From assembly GCF_000427625.1 (NCBI RefSeq), contig NZ_KE386569.1:1495073-1559072 (forward strand): DNA of 64,000 nucleotides, read 5' to 3'. Each line of letters begins with the position of its first letter. Positions within the stretch are counted from its first letter, which is position 1. This DNA comes from Methylobacter luteus IMV-B-3098. Lineage in GTDB: Bacteria; Pseudomonadota; Gammaproteobacteria; Methylococcales; Methylomonadaceae. This document shows, piece by piece, positions 46,451 to 55,611 of this stretch. Under the pieces are notes generated by a model that was not told the DNA's origin, ran no database searches, and worked only from the letters and a program-made list of their open reading frames with translations. The position numbers and the translations under genes were made by a program.

Positions 46451-46756
46451 ATGCAAAAAAATATCGGCATTCGCCTCAGTTTAGCTATCGCCAGTTTGCC
46501 TTTACTCCTGATTGGTTGCGCCGGCGATCAACCGCCGCCGCCATCACCGATTCTCTCCGGCGATCAGATGATGCGCGAAAGTCAGGGCATGGCACAGCTG
46601 GGCAGTCGCTGGCAGCAAGGCAAACGAATGGTCGAGCAAGGCGAGAATCTGCAAGTCGAAGGTCAGTCGAAAATCGATGAAGGGCGCCGGATGACTGAAG
46701 AAGGCCAGAAAATCATGCGCGAGACCGAGGAAGGCTATAAAAACATCAAACAATAA
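46451..46756 (+). CDS. Small lipoprotein of unknown function
   Basis: 101 residues from the ATG at 46451; an in-frame ATG at 46433 is less likely because the signal peptide starts at MQKNIGIRL. The lipobox LIGCAG follows. The mature part begins with a proline-rich PPPPSP and then a charged helical repeat (GKRMVEQGENLQVEGQSKIDEGRRMTEEGQKIM; its repeating unit is roughly GxxMxEEG). It probably forms a periplasmic coiled coil. Divergent from cas3, with no evident link to CRISPR. Confidence 0.7.
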   Translation: MQKNIGIRLSLAIASLPLLLIGCAGDQPPPPSPILSGDQMMRESQGMAQLGSRWQQGKRMVEQGENLQVEGQSKIDEGRRMTEEGQKIMRETEEGYKNIKQ

Positions 46757-47419
46757 CTTCTTAATCAGTGATGTTTTGCCAAGGTGAAATGGCTATCCTG
46801 ACGCCAGATTGCCCTCTTTCTGCATAAGGGCGGAAGCCATCAGACTGGACTCACTGATCGCTCAGCCCGGTTTCGGCACGCCTTTAATGTTTCTTCAGGA
46901 CATGGCTAGCGCCTGCCGCTGACCAGCCTCGTTCAATCTCATCATTATAAAAGCGAAAAGCCGTTTGCAACCTGCGGGCGGCTTCATCCGCGGCACCTGC
47001 CACCTTATCATGCCTGGACGGACGACTGAAGTCGCCCCGCATACCTGCAATCAGCGGTTGTGAAGTATCGATAAAGCTCGTTATCAACGGCAACAGAGTG
47101 GCAGCAAGACGAGCGTTGCCAGTCTATGATTTCGCTATGCGAGCCAACGCAGTCGCCGCCAGATGTCCCGGAATGCTAGCCGGCTTCGCACTTTTCCAGC
47201 ATCGAATCTCCAGCCAGACAGCCAGCGGGTCAGTTTATGTGTACTGAGAGCCCAGCTTCGTGCATCAATTTTTTTCCCTGTTAAAGAGAAAAATTGAACC
47301 AAATCGATTGCTCCGGTTACAAATTCAGTGTATCGCGATTCCATACGGATATCAGCGTACGAGTTCGCTCAAAAAGTTACTAGAACCTCCCAAATAACAA
47401 CAAAGAGTGTAGTAATCAT
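46757..47419. other. Long region before the PQQ dehydrogenase operon, no supported gene
   Basis: 663 bases. Two minus-strand frames of 69 codons (46884-47093 and 47135-47344) have a rather coding-like residue mix (AADEAARRLQTAFRFYNDEIERGW; WLSGWRFDAGKVRSRL), but no family signature or ribosome-binding site. They may be gene remnants. An inverted repeat with AAAAATTG near 47270-47295 is weak. The operon promoter should lie at the right end. Confidence 0.45.
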
Positions 47420-49333
47420 ATGACGCCATACCGGACCGCTGACATCGCGTTTTTTACTACCGCCGCGAAATCGCTGGCGCTTCTCGCTATCCTGTTCGCT
47501 CTCGTCGCTGCCGATACGTCTGCACAAGACAAGCAGGGAACGCAAGCCGGACCTCCGGAGGGAGCCAGCGTGCTTCCGCTCAGGGAACACTACCAGGACC
47601 TCAAACCCCACTCGGGGGCAGCGCTGCCAGGCTGGCTCACCGGCAAGGAAGAGAGCCGATGGGAAATGCCGGCCAAGAATTATGCGGGCACGCGCTACAG
47701 CACTCTGGACCAGATCAACACGGAAACCGTCAAAAATCTCCGGCTGGCCTGGAGCTTCTCCACCGGACAGACCAACGGCCATGAGGCGGCGCCCGTAGTG
47801 GTCAACGGGATCATGTATGTGATCACACCCTATCCCAATATCGTCTATGCCCTGGATCTTGCCAAGGGCGGCGCCTTGAAATGGAAGTACAATCCGCTGC
47901 CGCAGGCCGCAGCCCAGGGCGTGGCCTGCTGCGACGTGGTGAACCGGGGACTGGTCTATGCCGACGGCAAGATCCTGTTCAATACGCTTGATACTCATGC
48001 CATTGCGCTCGATGCCGAAACCGGCCGGGAACTCTGGAAAACCAGGCTCGGCGACATCAACCTGGGCGAAACCATCACCATGGCGCCCCTCGTGGTCAAG
48101 GACAAGATGCTGGTGGGCAACAGCGGCGGGGAAATGGGCGTGCGCGGCTGGCTGAAGGCCGTGGACATCAACAGCGGCAAAGTCGCCTGGACCGCCTACA
48201 GCACCGGGCCTGACAAAGAGGTCCTGATCGGTCCCGATTTCAAGCCCTTCTATGCCAAGGACCAGGGCACCGATCTGGGTGCAAGCAGCTGGCCGCCGGA
48301 TATGTGGCGGATCGGCGGCGGCGCCGTGTGGGGCTGGATCTCCTACGATCCTGACCTCAATCTCATTTACTACGGCACCGGCAATCCCGGTCCCTGGAAT
48401 CCCGACCAGCGCCCCGGCGACAACAAGTGGACCCTGACCATCTTCGCCCGCAACCCGGACAACGGCCAGGCGGCCTGGGCCTACCAGATCGAAGCCCATG
48501 ATCTTTACGATTACGACGGCGTCAATGAACTGATTCTGCTGGACCTGCCAGTCAACGGGCAGATGCGCAAAACGCTGATCCGGCCCGAGCGCAACGGCCA
48601 CATCTACGTGATGGACCGGGCCACCGGCGAGGTGCTGTCCGCCGAAACCTACGCCCACGTCAACGTCACCAACGGTATCGACCTGCAGACGGGCGAGCCG
48701 AGGAAAGTGGCAGACAAGAAGACCGGCCTCGGCAAGGCGGTCCACAACATCTGTCCGGCGGCGCCCGGCGCCAAGGATTGGCAGCCTTCCGCCTATTCCG
48801 CCCAGACCGGGCTGCTCTACATCCCGCACAACAACCTGTGCATGGACATGCGCGGCACCGAGGCCAACTATATTGCCGGCACGCCGTTCGTCGGCGCCGA
48901 AGTGAAGATGCACCCCGGCCCCGGCGGCCATCGCGGCGAATTCTCGGCCTGGGACCCGGTGGCAGCCAAAAAAATGTGGAGCATCAAGGAACTGTTCCCG
49001 GTCTGGAGCGGCACGGTGGCCACGGCCGGCGACGTGGTTTTCTACGGCACCATGGATCGCTGGTTCAGGGCGGTCCATGCCCGGACCGGCGAAATTCTCT
49101 GGCAGTTCCGGGTGGGCTCCGGCATCATCGGCCAGCCCGTCACCTATCTGGGCCCGGACGGCAAGCAGTACGTCGCCATTCTCGCCGGGGTCGGCGGCTG
49201 GTCCGGCGCCATCGTGCCGGGCGAACTGGACGCCCGGGACGGCACCGCGGCCCTCGGTTTCGTCAATGCCATGAAAGACCTGCCCAAACACACGAACAAG
49301 GGAGGCGCGCTGTATGTCTTCGCCCTGCCCTGA
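47420..49333 (+). CDS. PQQ-dependent alcohol dehydrogenase, lanthanide type (XoxF-like)
   Basis: 637 residues with an N-terminal hydrophobic signal (to about residue 36) and an eight-bladed propeller. Visible features: vicinal disulfide Cys170-Cys171 in VACCDVV, metal ligands Glu238 (SGGEMGV) and Asn322 (GTGNPGPW), catalytic Asp364, Arg391 (RPERNG). Asp366, two residues after the catalytic Asp (DLYDYDG), is the extra ligand that marks lanthanide-using enzymes; calcium MxaF has Ala there. It oxidises methanol or another alcohol in the periplasm and passes electrons to a cytochrome c. The gene overlaps the next by 20 bases. The exact substrate cannot be read off. Confidence 0.85.
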   Translation: MTPYRTADIAFFTTAAKSLALLAILFALVAADTSAQDKQGTQAGPPEGASVLPLREHYQDLKPHSGAALPGWLTGKEESRWEMPAKNYAGTRYSTLDQINTETVKNLRLAWSFSTGQTNGHEAAPVVVNGIMYVITPYPNIVYALDLAKGGALKWKYNPLPQAAAQGVACCDVVNRGLVYADGKILFNTLDTHAIALDAETGRELWKTRLGDINLGETITMAPLVVKDKMLVGNSGGEMGVRGWLKAVDINSGKVAWTAYSTGPDKEVLIGPDFKPFYAKDQGTDLGASSWPPDMWRIGGGAVWGWISYDPDLNLIYYGTGNPGPWNPDQRPGDNKWTLTIFARNPDNGQAAWAYQIEAHDLYDYDGVNELILLDLPVNGQMRKTLIRPERNGHIYVMDRATGEVLSAETYAHVNVTNGIDLQTGEPRKVADKKTGLGKAVHNICPAAPGAKDWQPSAYSAQTGLLYIPHNNLCMDMRGTEANYIAGTPFVGAEVKMHPGPGGHRGEFSAWDPVAAKKMWSIKELFPVWSGTVATAGDVVFYGTMDRWFRAVHARTGEILWQFRVGSGIIGQPVTYLGPDGKQYVAILAGVGGWSGAIVPGELDARDGTAALGFVNAMKDLPKHTNKGGALYVFALP

Positions 49334-50165
49334 TTGCAGCCGCATTCCCGGCCGGCTTCTGGCCGGCGCCCTGCTCGCCTGGAGTCTGGCGGCCCAGCCG
49401 GCCTTAGCCCGCCAGCTGCGGGTCTGCGCCGACCCCAATAACCTGCCCTTTTCCAATGCCCGGCAGGAGGGCTTCGAGAACCGGATCGCCGAGATTCTGG
49501 CCCATGAATTGAAGGCGACGCTCCATTACACCTGGTGGGCCCAGCGCCGCGGCTTCATCCGCAACACCCTCAAGGCCGGCAGTTGCGACCTGGTCATGGC
49601 CGTGCCGGCCGGGTTTGAAATGGTCGATACCACCGCCCCTTATTACCGCTCCACGTATGTGTTCGTCCATCGAAAGAACAGTCCCTACCGGGTCCGCTCC
49701 TTCAGCGACCCCCTCCTGCGCAGCGCCAAAGTGGGGGTGCATCTGATGGGCGATGACTATGCCAATACGCCGCCGGCCCACGCCCTGTCCCGGCACCATA
49801 TCATCGACAACGTGGTCGGCTTCCCGATTTACGGCGATTACAGCCAGCCCAATCCGCCGGCGCGGATTCTCGACGCCCTGGCCGAGGGGCGGATCGACGT
49901 GGCCATCGTCTGGGGCCCTCTGGCCGGCTTCTTTGTCCGCCGGGAGCCGGTGCCGCTGGCAATGACGCCTGTCTCGCCCGCCCTGGACCAGGCCTTTCTG
50001 CCCATGGAGTATGACATCGCCATGGGCGTCCGCCACGGCGAAAAGGTCTTCAAGGCCGAAATCGAGGCGGCGCTGAAGCGGCGGCATGACGATATCCAGA
50101 AAATCCTCGGCGCCTACGGCATTCCTCAGGTCGCATCCGCCGACAGGCAGGGGGCTGAGCAATGA
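49314..50165 (+). CDS. Quinoprotein-dehydrogenase-associated substrate-binding-like protein (XoxJ/MoxJ-like)
   Basis: 283 residues with a signal peptide (ALLAWSLAAQPALA). LRVCADPNNLPFSNARQEGFENRIAEILA is the start of a periplasmic-binding fold found beside PQQ dehydrogenases, and CDLVMAVPAGFEMVDTTAPYYRSTYVFV continues it. XoxJ/MoxJ proteins are thought to help mature or activate the dehydrogenase rather than transport a solute. Overlap with the dehydrogenase gene and with the cytochrome gene that follows (4 bases) shows tight coupling. Confidence 0.85.
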   Translation: MSSPCPDCSRIPGRLLAGALLAWSLAAQPALARQLRVCADPNNLPFSNARQEGFENRIAEILAHELKATLHYTWWAQRRGFIRNTLKAGSCDLVMAVPAGFEMVDTTAPYYRSTYVFVHRKNSPYRVRSFSDPLLRSAKVGVHLMGDDYANTPPAHALSRHHIIDNVVGFPIYGDYSQPNPPARILDALAEGRIDVAIVWGPLAGFFVRREPVPLAMTPVSPALDQAFLPMEYDIAMGVRHGEKVFKAEIEAALKRRHDDIQKILGAYGIPQVASADRQGAEQ

Positions 50166-50728
50166 AACTCTGCCTATTTCAACCAATTGTGAAAGCCGGG
50201 CTGGCGGCCCTGCTGCTGATTCTGCTGGCGGGCTGCGAGCGCGAACAGCAGGCCACGCGGGAAGGCCCTGCGGCCCGCATGGCGCCGGCCGGCATGCCCA
50301 TGGTGGACCTGCAGCCGGGCCTGCCCACGGAGCGCCCGAAGATAGCCAATCCTTATGAAGGTCAGGTGCATGCCATCAACGAGGGTAGACGGCTCTACGC
50401 CTGGTTCAACTGTATCGGCTGCCATGCCGGCGGTGGCGGCGGCATGGGGCCTCCGCTGATGGACGATCACTGGATTTACGGCAGCGAGCCTGCCGCCATT
50501 TTCGCGACCATCATGGAAGGACGGCCGAATGGCATGCCGTCCTTCCACGGTCGGATTCCGGAAGATGATGTCTGGAAAATTGTCGCCTACGTCCGCTCCC
50601 TGAGCGGTCTGGGCACGAAGCTGCTTGAAGGCACCCGGAGCCTGCCCTTGCAGGACGAGGCGTCCGGCAACCTGAAGCAAGGGCCCAAGGAGCTGAAGCA
50701 GTATCACAAGGAGGCCGCCGATGACTAG
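50162..50728 (+). CDS. Cytochrome c lipoprotein, likely electron acceptor of the dehydrogenase
   Basis: 188 residues. A signal peptide ends in the lipobox LLAGCE, so it is membrane-tethered. One haem motif CIGCH at about residue 84, followed by a glycine-rich GGGGGMGPPL and the axial Met region GRPNGMPSF. The layout resembles the cytochrome cL/c-type acceptors of quinoprotein dehydrogenases. Being anchored, it could hand electrons straight to the oxidase encoded next, whose first gene overlaps this one by 8 bases. Confidence 0.8.
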   Translation: MKLCLFQPIVKAGLAALLLILLAGCEREQQATREGPAARMAPAGMPMVDLQPGLPTERPKIANPYEGQVHAINEGRRLYAWFNCIGCHAGGGGGMGPPLMDDHWIYGSEPAAIFATIMEGRPNGMPSFHGRIPEDDVWKIVAYVRSLSGLGTKLLEGTRSLPLQDEASGNLKQGPKELKQYHKEAADD

Positions 50729-51749
50729 CGCATGGCCCGCCATGAACCTTCACAGGCTGCGCCCTGTCAGCCTTGCCTTAAGCGGCGCCCTGCTGACGGC
50801 CTGCGCAGGCCGTCAGTCCGCCCTGGACCCTCAAGGGCCTGTAGCCGAACGGATCACGCTGTTTTTCTGGATCATGGTCAGCGTGGCGGGAGTCATCCTG
50901 GCGCTGGTGCTGATCCTGCTGCTGGCAGGCCAGTTCCGCGGCTGGCGGCAGAGGCAGCACAGGCCCCTGACCTATATCCAGAGCCGCAATCTCGTGATTG
51001 CCGCAGGCCTGGTCATGCCCGTCGTAGTCCTGCTCGCCTTCAGTCTTTCCAGCGCGGCGACCGACCGTGTGCTGGCCAAGCCGCTGCCGGCGGATGTCCT
51101 CACCATTGAAGTGATCGGGCGCCAGTGGTGGTGGGAGGTGCACTATCTGGACAGCCGGCAGAACCGCATCGCCACCACCGCCAACGAAATCCATATTCCG
51201 GTAGGGCGGCCGGTACGCCTGCTGCTGAAGGCTGCCGACGTCATTCACAGTTTCTGGGTACCCAATCTCAACGGCAAAACCGACCTGATTCCGGGCAAGA
51301 CCAACACCAGCTGGGTCCAGGCCGACCGGCCGGGTACTTTCCGCGGCCAGTGCGGGGAATTCTGCGGCCTGCAGCATGCCCGCATGGCCTTTCTCGTGGA
51401 GGCCCAGCCGGTCGCGGAATTCCAGACCTGGCTGGACCGCCAGAAGCAGCCGGCGGCAATGCCTGTCGATCCGGCTCTGGCGCGCGGCCAGGAAGTCTTC
51501 CTGTCCTCCCAGTGCATTATGTGCCACTCGGTGCGCGGCACCAGAGCGCAAGGCCGCGTAGCGCCGGATCTAACCCACTTCGGCAGCCGGCAGACCCTGG
51601 CCGCCGCCTCCATGCCCAATTCCCGGGGGCATCTGGCAGGCTGGATTCTCAATCCCCAAGGCATCAAGCCGGGCAACTTCATGCCTCCGACCCAGCTGGC
51701 TCCGGACGATCTGTCCGCCCTGCTGGATTATCTGCACAGTCTCAGGTAA
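50721..51749 (+). CDS. ctaC: Cytochrome c oxidase subunit II with fused cytochrome c (caa3 type)
   Basis: 342 residues. Lipobox LLTACAG near residue 28, two membrane helices (about 45-70 and 90-115), then the CuA domain: HSFWVPNLNGKTDLIPG (key His) and CGEFCGLQHARM (both Cys, His, Met). The C-terminal ~90 residues add a cytochrome c domain with CIMCH and a distal Met in GNFMPP. This fusion defines caa3-type oxidases, which accept electrons directly from a donor cytochrome. Confidence 0.93.
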   Translation: MTSAWPAMNLHRLRPVSLALSGALLTACAGRQSALDPQGPVAERITLFFWIMVSVAGVILALVLILLLAGQFRGWRQRQHRPLTYIQSRNLVIAAGLVMPVVVLLAFSLSSAATDRVLAKPLPADVLTIEVIGRQWWWEVHYLDSRQNRIATTANEIHIPVGRPVRLLLKAADVIHSFWVPNLNGKTDLIPGKTNTSWVQADRPGTFRGQCGEFCGLQHARMAFLVEAQPVAEFQTWLDRQKQPAAMPVDPALARGQEVFLSSQCIMCHSVRGTRAQGRVAPDLTHFGSRQTLAAASMPNSRGHLAGWILNPQGIKPGNFMPPTQLAPDDLSALLDYLHSLR

Positions 51750-51760
51750 GCGGCCGAACC

Positions 51761-53674
51761 ATGACACAACATGAAAGGACCCAAGTCATCGATTCCAGCG
51801 AGGAGACCCGTCTTTTGACCGAAGTCTGGCGCTCGCCGCCGGGCTTTTTCGGCTGGTTCACGCATGTGAACCAGACCAGCATCGGCAAGCGCTTCATCAT
51901 CACCGGATTCGTGTTCTTCATCCTGGGCGGACTGCTGGCGGCGCTCATGCGCATCCAGCTGTCCGCGCCGGAAAACAATTTCCTGCCCCCGGACCTGTAC
52001 AACCAGATCTTCACCATGCACGGCATCACCATGATGTTCCTGTTCGCCGTGCCGATCATGGAAGGCTTCGCCATCTATATCGTGCCCCTCATGCTGGGCA
52101 CCCGGGATATGAGTTTTCCCAGGCTCAATGCCTTCGGCTATTACGTCTACCTGATCGCCGGCGTCGCGATGTACCTGGCCCTGTTTCTGAACATGGCCCC
52201 GGCCGTGGGCTGGTTCGCCTACCCGCCGCTGGCCGACGCGAAATACTCGCCGGGCATGGGCGTGGATTTTTACGCCACGGTCGTCACCTTCATGGAGATT
52301 TCCGCGCTGGTAGCGGCAGTGGAGCTGATCGCCACCATCTTCAAGCAGCGGGCGCCGGGCATGTCATTGAACCGCATGCCCCTGTTCGTCTGGGCCGTCC
52401 TGGTCATGTCCTTCATGATCGTCTTCGCGATGCCGCCGCTGATGGTGGGCAGCGTCATGCTGGCGCTGGACCGCACCGTCGGCACCCACTTTTTCGTTCC
52501 CGGCACCGGCGACCCACTCCTGTGGCAGCACCTGTTCTGGTTCTTCGGGCATCCGGAGGTGTATATCATCCTGATTCCGGCCCTGGGCATGATCTCCGAC
52601 ATCATCACCACCTTCACCCAGCGGCCCGTTTTCGGCTACACGGCCCTGGTACTGTCCCTGGTCGCCATCGGCTTCGTCGGCTTCGGCCTCTGGGTACACC
52701 ATATGTACACGACAGGCATGCCCCATCTGGCCTCCAATTTTTTCACCGCTGCCAGTTCCATGGTCGCCATCCCCAGCGGCGTGCAGATCTTCTGCTGGCT
52801 CGCCACCCTGTGGGGCACCCGGCCCCGCTTCGCCACGCCCCTGCTGTATGTGCTCGGCTTTTTCTTCATTTTCGTGATCGGGGGCTTGTCCGGGGTCATG
52901 GTGGCCTCCGTGCCGTTCGACACCCAGGTCCATGATACCTATTTCCTGGTCGCCCATTTTCATTATGTCCTGATCGGCGGCGGGGTCTTCCCCCTGTTCG
53001 GCGGTCTGTATTACTGGTATCCCAAGCTCACGGGCCGCCTGATGAGCGAAACGCTGGGCAAGGTCAGCTTCTGGCTTACCTTCATCGGCTTCAACCTGAC
53101 CTTCTTCCCCATGCATTACCTGGGCCTGCAGGGGATGCCGCGCCGGGTCTATACCTATTTCGAGCCGCTCGGCTGGGGCGACATCAACCTGTTCGTGTCG
53201 CTGTCGGCCGGGGTGCTGGCTCTGGGCTTTCTGAGCTCTTTTATCAACATCTTCTGGAGCCTGAAGCGGGGCGAGCCGGCCGGGGACAATCCCTGGCATG
53301 CCGACAGTCTGGAATGGGGCTGCCCATCGCCACCGCCCGCGTACAATTTCCGCCATATTCCGGTGGTGATAGATCGCCATCCCTTATGGGAATACCAGGA
53401 AGGCCAGGACATTCCGGTCGTGACGGGCATCCGCTCCGACCGCCGGGAACTGCTGGTCACCTCGCTCCTCGATGCCCATCCCCAATACCGCTCGGTGATG
53501 CCGGGGCCTTCCGTATGGCCGCTGCTGCTGGCCGTGGCTGTGGGCATCGGCTTCGGCGGCTTCATGTTCCACAACATTTTTCCGGTGGTGGGTTTTGTGC
53601 TCAGCTTTATCGCCCTGGCCGGCTGGTTCTGGCCGCGGGAGCTGACGAAAGAAGCTCGGGAGGAGCCCTCATGA
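51761..53674 (+). CDS. ctaD: Cytochrome c oxidase subunit I
   Basis: 637 residues from the ATG at 51761 (MTQHERTQV), 11 bases after ctaC; the open frame extends upstream but only as an overlap of ctaC in another frame. Twelve or more membrane helices. HGITMMFLF (low-spin haem His), WFFGHPEVYIL (CuB His and the D-channel Glu), HHMYTTGMP (two CuB His) and HDTYFLVAHFHYVL (haem a3 and a His) are all present, so it is an A-type proton-pumping haem-copper oxidase. The C-terminus is extended by two helices after residue 560. Confidence 0.95.
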   Translation: MTQHERTQVIDSSEETRLLTEVWRSPPGFFGWFTHVNQTSIGKRFIITGFVFFILGGLLAALMRIQLSAPENNFLPPDLYNQIFTMHGITMMFLFAVPIMEGFAIYIVPLMLGTRDMSFPRLNAFGYYVYLIAGVAMYLALFLNMAPAVGWFAYPPLADAKYSPGMGVDFYATVVTFMEISALVAAVELIATIFKQRAPGMSLNRMPLFVWAVLVMSFMIVFAMPPLMVGSVMLALDRTVGTHFFVPGTGDPLLWQHLFWFFGHPEVYIILIPALGMISDIITTFTQRPVFGYTALVLSLVAIGFVGFGLWVHHMYTTGMPHLASNFFTAASSMVAIPSGVQIFCWLATLWGTRPRFATPLLYVLGFFFIFVIGGLSGVMVASVPFDTQVHDTYFLVAHFHYVLIGGGVFPLFGGLYYWYPKLTGRLMSETLGKVSFWLTFIGFNLTFFPMHYLGLQGMPRRVYTYFEPLGWGDINLFVSLSAGVLALGFLSSFINIFWSLKRGEPAGDNPWHADSLEWGCPSPPPAYNFRHIPVVIDRHPLWEYQEGQDIPVVTGIRSDRRELLVTSLLDAHPQYRSVMPGPSVWPLLLAVAVGIGFGGFMFHNIFPVVGFVLSFIALAGWFWPRELTKEAREEPS

Positions 53675-54282
53675 ACACGTTTTCCGCGATTGATGCGAGC
53701 AAACTGCCCAGCTATGCTTTCAGCCACTGTGTACCGATATGGTGGGGCATCATCGGCCTGATTGTCGTGGAGGCCACTGTCTTCGCCAGTCTGGTCATCA
53801 GTTTCTTCTACCTGCAAACCAATTTCCCCACCTGGCCGCCGGACGGCACCCAGCCGCCGGAACTGCTGAAACCGACCCTCGCCACGCTGGTGCTTCTGGC
53901 CAGCGCTATTCCCATGTACTGGGCGGACTCCTCCATCAAGGAAGGCAAGACGTTTCCTTTGAAGGTAGGCCCTCTAATCAGCATCGCCCTGGCCCTCGTC
54001 TTCCTGATCATGAAGGCCATCGAGTACCGCGACATCGGCTTCCGCTGGGACACGCACGCTTACGGCTCCGTGGTATGGGCCATTGCCGGCTTCCACAGCG
54101 CCCACGTGCTGGCTCTGATCCTGAAAACCGCCGTCGTCACTACTTTGGCCTGGCAGAATTATTTCAACAGCAAACGGCGCATCGGCGTTACTGTCAACGG
54201 GCTCTACTGGTATTTCGTCGTGGTCGTCTGGATTCCTTTGTACATGACCATCTACTGGGCTTCCCATCTGCTGCAAAGCTAA
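53671..54282 (+). CDS. ctaE: Cytochrome c oxidase subunit III
   Basis: 203 residues from the ATG at 53671, overlapping the ctaD stop (ATGA). Five membrane helices. Typical blocks: WWGIIGLIVVEATVFASLVISFFYLQ, AIEYRDIGFRWDTHAYGSV, and AGFHSAHVLALI, with the His/Glu of subunit III (AIEY and FHSAHV). It stabilises subunit I. It is at the short end of the family because it starts at helix III. Confidence 0.9.
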   Translation: MNTFSAIDASKLPSYAFSHCVPIWWGIIGLIVVEATVFASLVISFFYLQTNFPTWPPDGTQPPELLKPTLATLVLLASAIPMYWADSSIKEGKTFPLKVGPLISIALALVFLIMKAIEYRDIGFRWDTHAYGSVVWAIAGFHSAHVLALILKTAVVTTLAWQNYFNSKRRIGVTVNGLYWYFVVVVWIPLYMTIYWASHLLQS

Positions 54283-54292
54283 GGAGATCACT

Positions 54293-54673
54293 TTGGAAAA
54301 GCGCGACCCCTTATCCTATTTCATGCAGCACAAAGGCATCGCTGCCCTGTGGGGTGGCGTGCTGCTGGCGCCGTTCGCCTGGGCCCTGCAATTAGGTGTC
54401 GGTTATGCCCTGGTCGATCGGATCTGCGAGAGCGGCCACAGCTTTCTGCATCACCTGCTGGCCCTGGTCGCCCTGCTGATCGCCGCCGCCGGCCTCTATC
54501 TGGCCTGGCACAGCTGGCATATTGCGGGGCCGCAGTGGCCTGACAGCGGCGGCGATCCGATCTCGCGCAGCCGCTTCATGGCCCTGGGCGGCCTGATGCT
54601 CTCGGTTTTTTTCACGGTCGCGATCATCGCCCAATGGCTGCCCACCCTGATTCTGGACCCTTGCTCAAGATGA
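54293..54673 (+). CDS. Small oxidase-associated membrane protein
   Basis: 126 residues with TTG as start codon, supported by AAGGAG 7 bases upstream. Three membrane helices (about 18-42, 50-70 and 97-118), the first with WALQLGVGYALVDRICESGH, the second with several His (HSFLHHLL). It lies where subunit IV or small assembly genes occur in caa3 operons. I do not recognise the family with certainty. Its end overlaps ctaG (ATGA). Confidence 0.7.
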   Translation: MEKRDPLSYFMQHKGIAALWGGVLLAPFAWALQLGVGYALVDRICESGHSFLHHLLALVALLIAAAGLYLAWHSWHIAGPQWPDSGGDPISRSRFMALGGLMLSVFFTVAIIAQWLPTLILDPCSR

Positions 54674-55611
54674 CCGGCCTTAAGCTTTTTGTCCGTCGTC
54701 TGATTCTGTCAGCCCTGGCCGCGCCCGCCGCCGCGCATGCCCACTGGGAAACGCCTATCGACCGGAACAGCCTATGGACAGCCTGGAACACGGACCTGGC
54801 CGTTCTGATCCCGCTGGGATTATCGGGAGGCCTTTACGCCGCCGGTCTTTTCCGTCTCTGGCGGCATACCCGGATGGGCGGGGGCATCCGGCGGCGCGAG
54901 GCGGCGGCCTTTGCCGCAGGGTGGCTGACGCTTTTCATCGCCCTGGTTTCGCCACTGGACGCCCTGAGCAATGAGCTTTTTGCGGCCCATATGGTCCAGC
55001 ATGAAATCATGATGCTGGTGGCGGCCCCTTTTCTGGTAGTCAGCAAGGTCTTTCCGGCCTGGCTCTGGGGCCTGCCGGCAGGCTGGCGCAAGGGCGCTGA
55101 AATTCTGGCGAGAAGCCGACCCCTGGCTGCCCTCTGGGCTTTCAGCACCCGGCCTCTGATCGCATGGCTCATCCATGCCTTGATCCTGTGGCTCTGGCAT
55201 ATCCCCTTTCTTTTCCAGGCGGCGTTAGGGAATAATGGGATACACATCCTCCAGCACCTGGGTTTTCTGGTTTCCGCGCTGCTGTTCTGGTGGGCCATGG
55301 TGGAGCGACGACAGGGTATCGCCAACAGACTGATGGGAGCCTTCTACATTTTCACCACGGCTATTCACACCAGCATTCTCGGCGCCCTGCTGACTTTCAC
55401 TTCCAGCCCCTGGTATCCTGTTTATGCCGTCACGACGCCCGTCTGGGGCTTTTCGCCCGTCGAGGACCAGCAGCTCGGCGGCCTGATCATGTGGGTGCCG
55501 GGCGGCGCTGTCTTCGTGATCGTGACCCTGCTGTCGCTGATGCGTTACTTTCAGGAGGCTGAACAGGGCTCGCGGCAAAGCCGGGATCTGCTTCTGGACA
55601 AACGGAGATGA
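54670..55611 (+). CDS. ctaG: caa3-type oxidase assembly factor CtaG
   Basis: 313 residues from the ATG at 54670, which overlaps the preceding stop; the frame is open to an ATG at 54634 but this would add residues before a good signal-like start. Several membrane helices. HMVQHEIMMLVAAPFLVVSKV and HALILWLWHIPFLFQAAL with their conserved His, and GHLQHLGF-like HILQHLGFLVSALLFWW are typical of the caa3_CtaG family, needed for copper insertion or assembly. Overlaps the next gene by 4 bases. Confidence 0.85.
   Translation: MTGLKLFVRRLILSALAAPAAAHAHWETPIDRNSLWTAWNTDLAVLIPLGLSGGLYAAGLFRLWRHTRMGGGIRRREAAAFAAGWLTLFIALVSPLDALSNELFAAHMVQHEIMMLVAAPFLVVSKVFPAWLWGLPAGWRKGAEILARSRPLAALWAFSTRPLIAWLIHALILWLWHIPFLFQAALGNNGIHILQHLGFLVSALLFWWAMVERRQGIANRLMGAFYIFTTAIHTSILGALLTFTSSPWYPVYAVTTPVWGFSPVEDQQLGGLIMWVPGGAVFVIVTLLSLMRYFQEAEQGSRQSRDLLLDKRR

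Noticed and set aside
46884-47344. Two 69-codon minus-strand frames as genes
   Set aside because: No ribosome-binding site, no family signature and no conserved context; mentioned only as possible remnants.
47369-49456. A 695-codon minus-strand open frame covering the PQQ dehydrogenase
   Set aside because: It is the complement of a clearly coding GC-rich gene on the plus strand; its translation is rich in His, Gly, Ala and Arg with no motif, as expected of an antisense shadow.
51125-51760. An N-terminal extension of 212 residues on cytochrome oxidase subunit I
   Set aside because: This part overlaps subunit II in another frame and is Arg/Gly/Pro-rich without similarity; the ATG at 51761 gives a normal subunit I.
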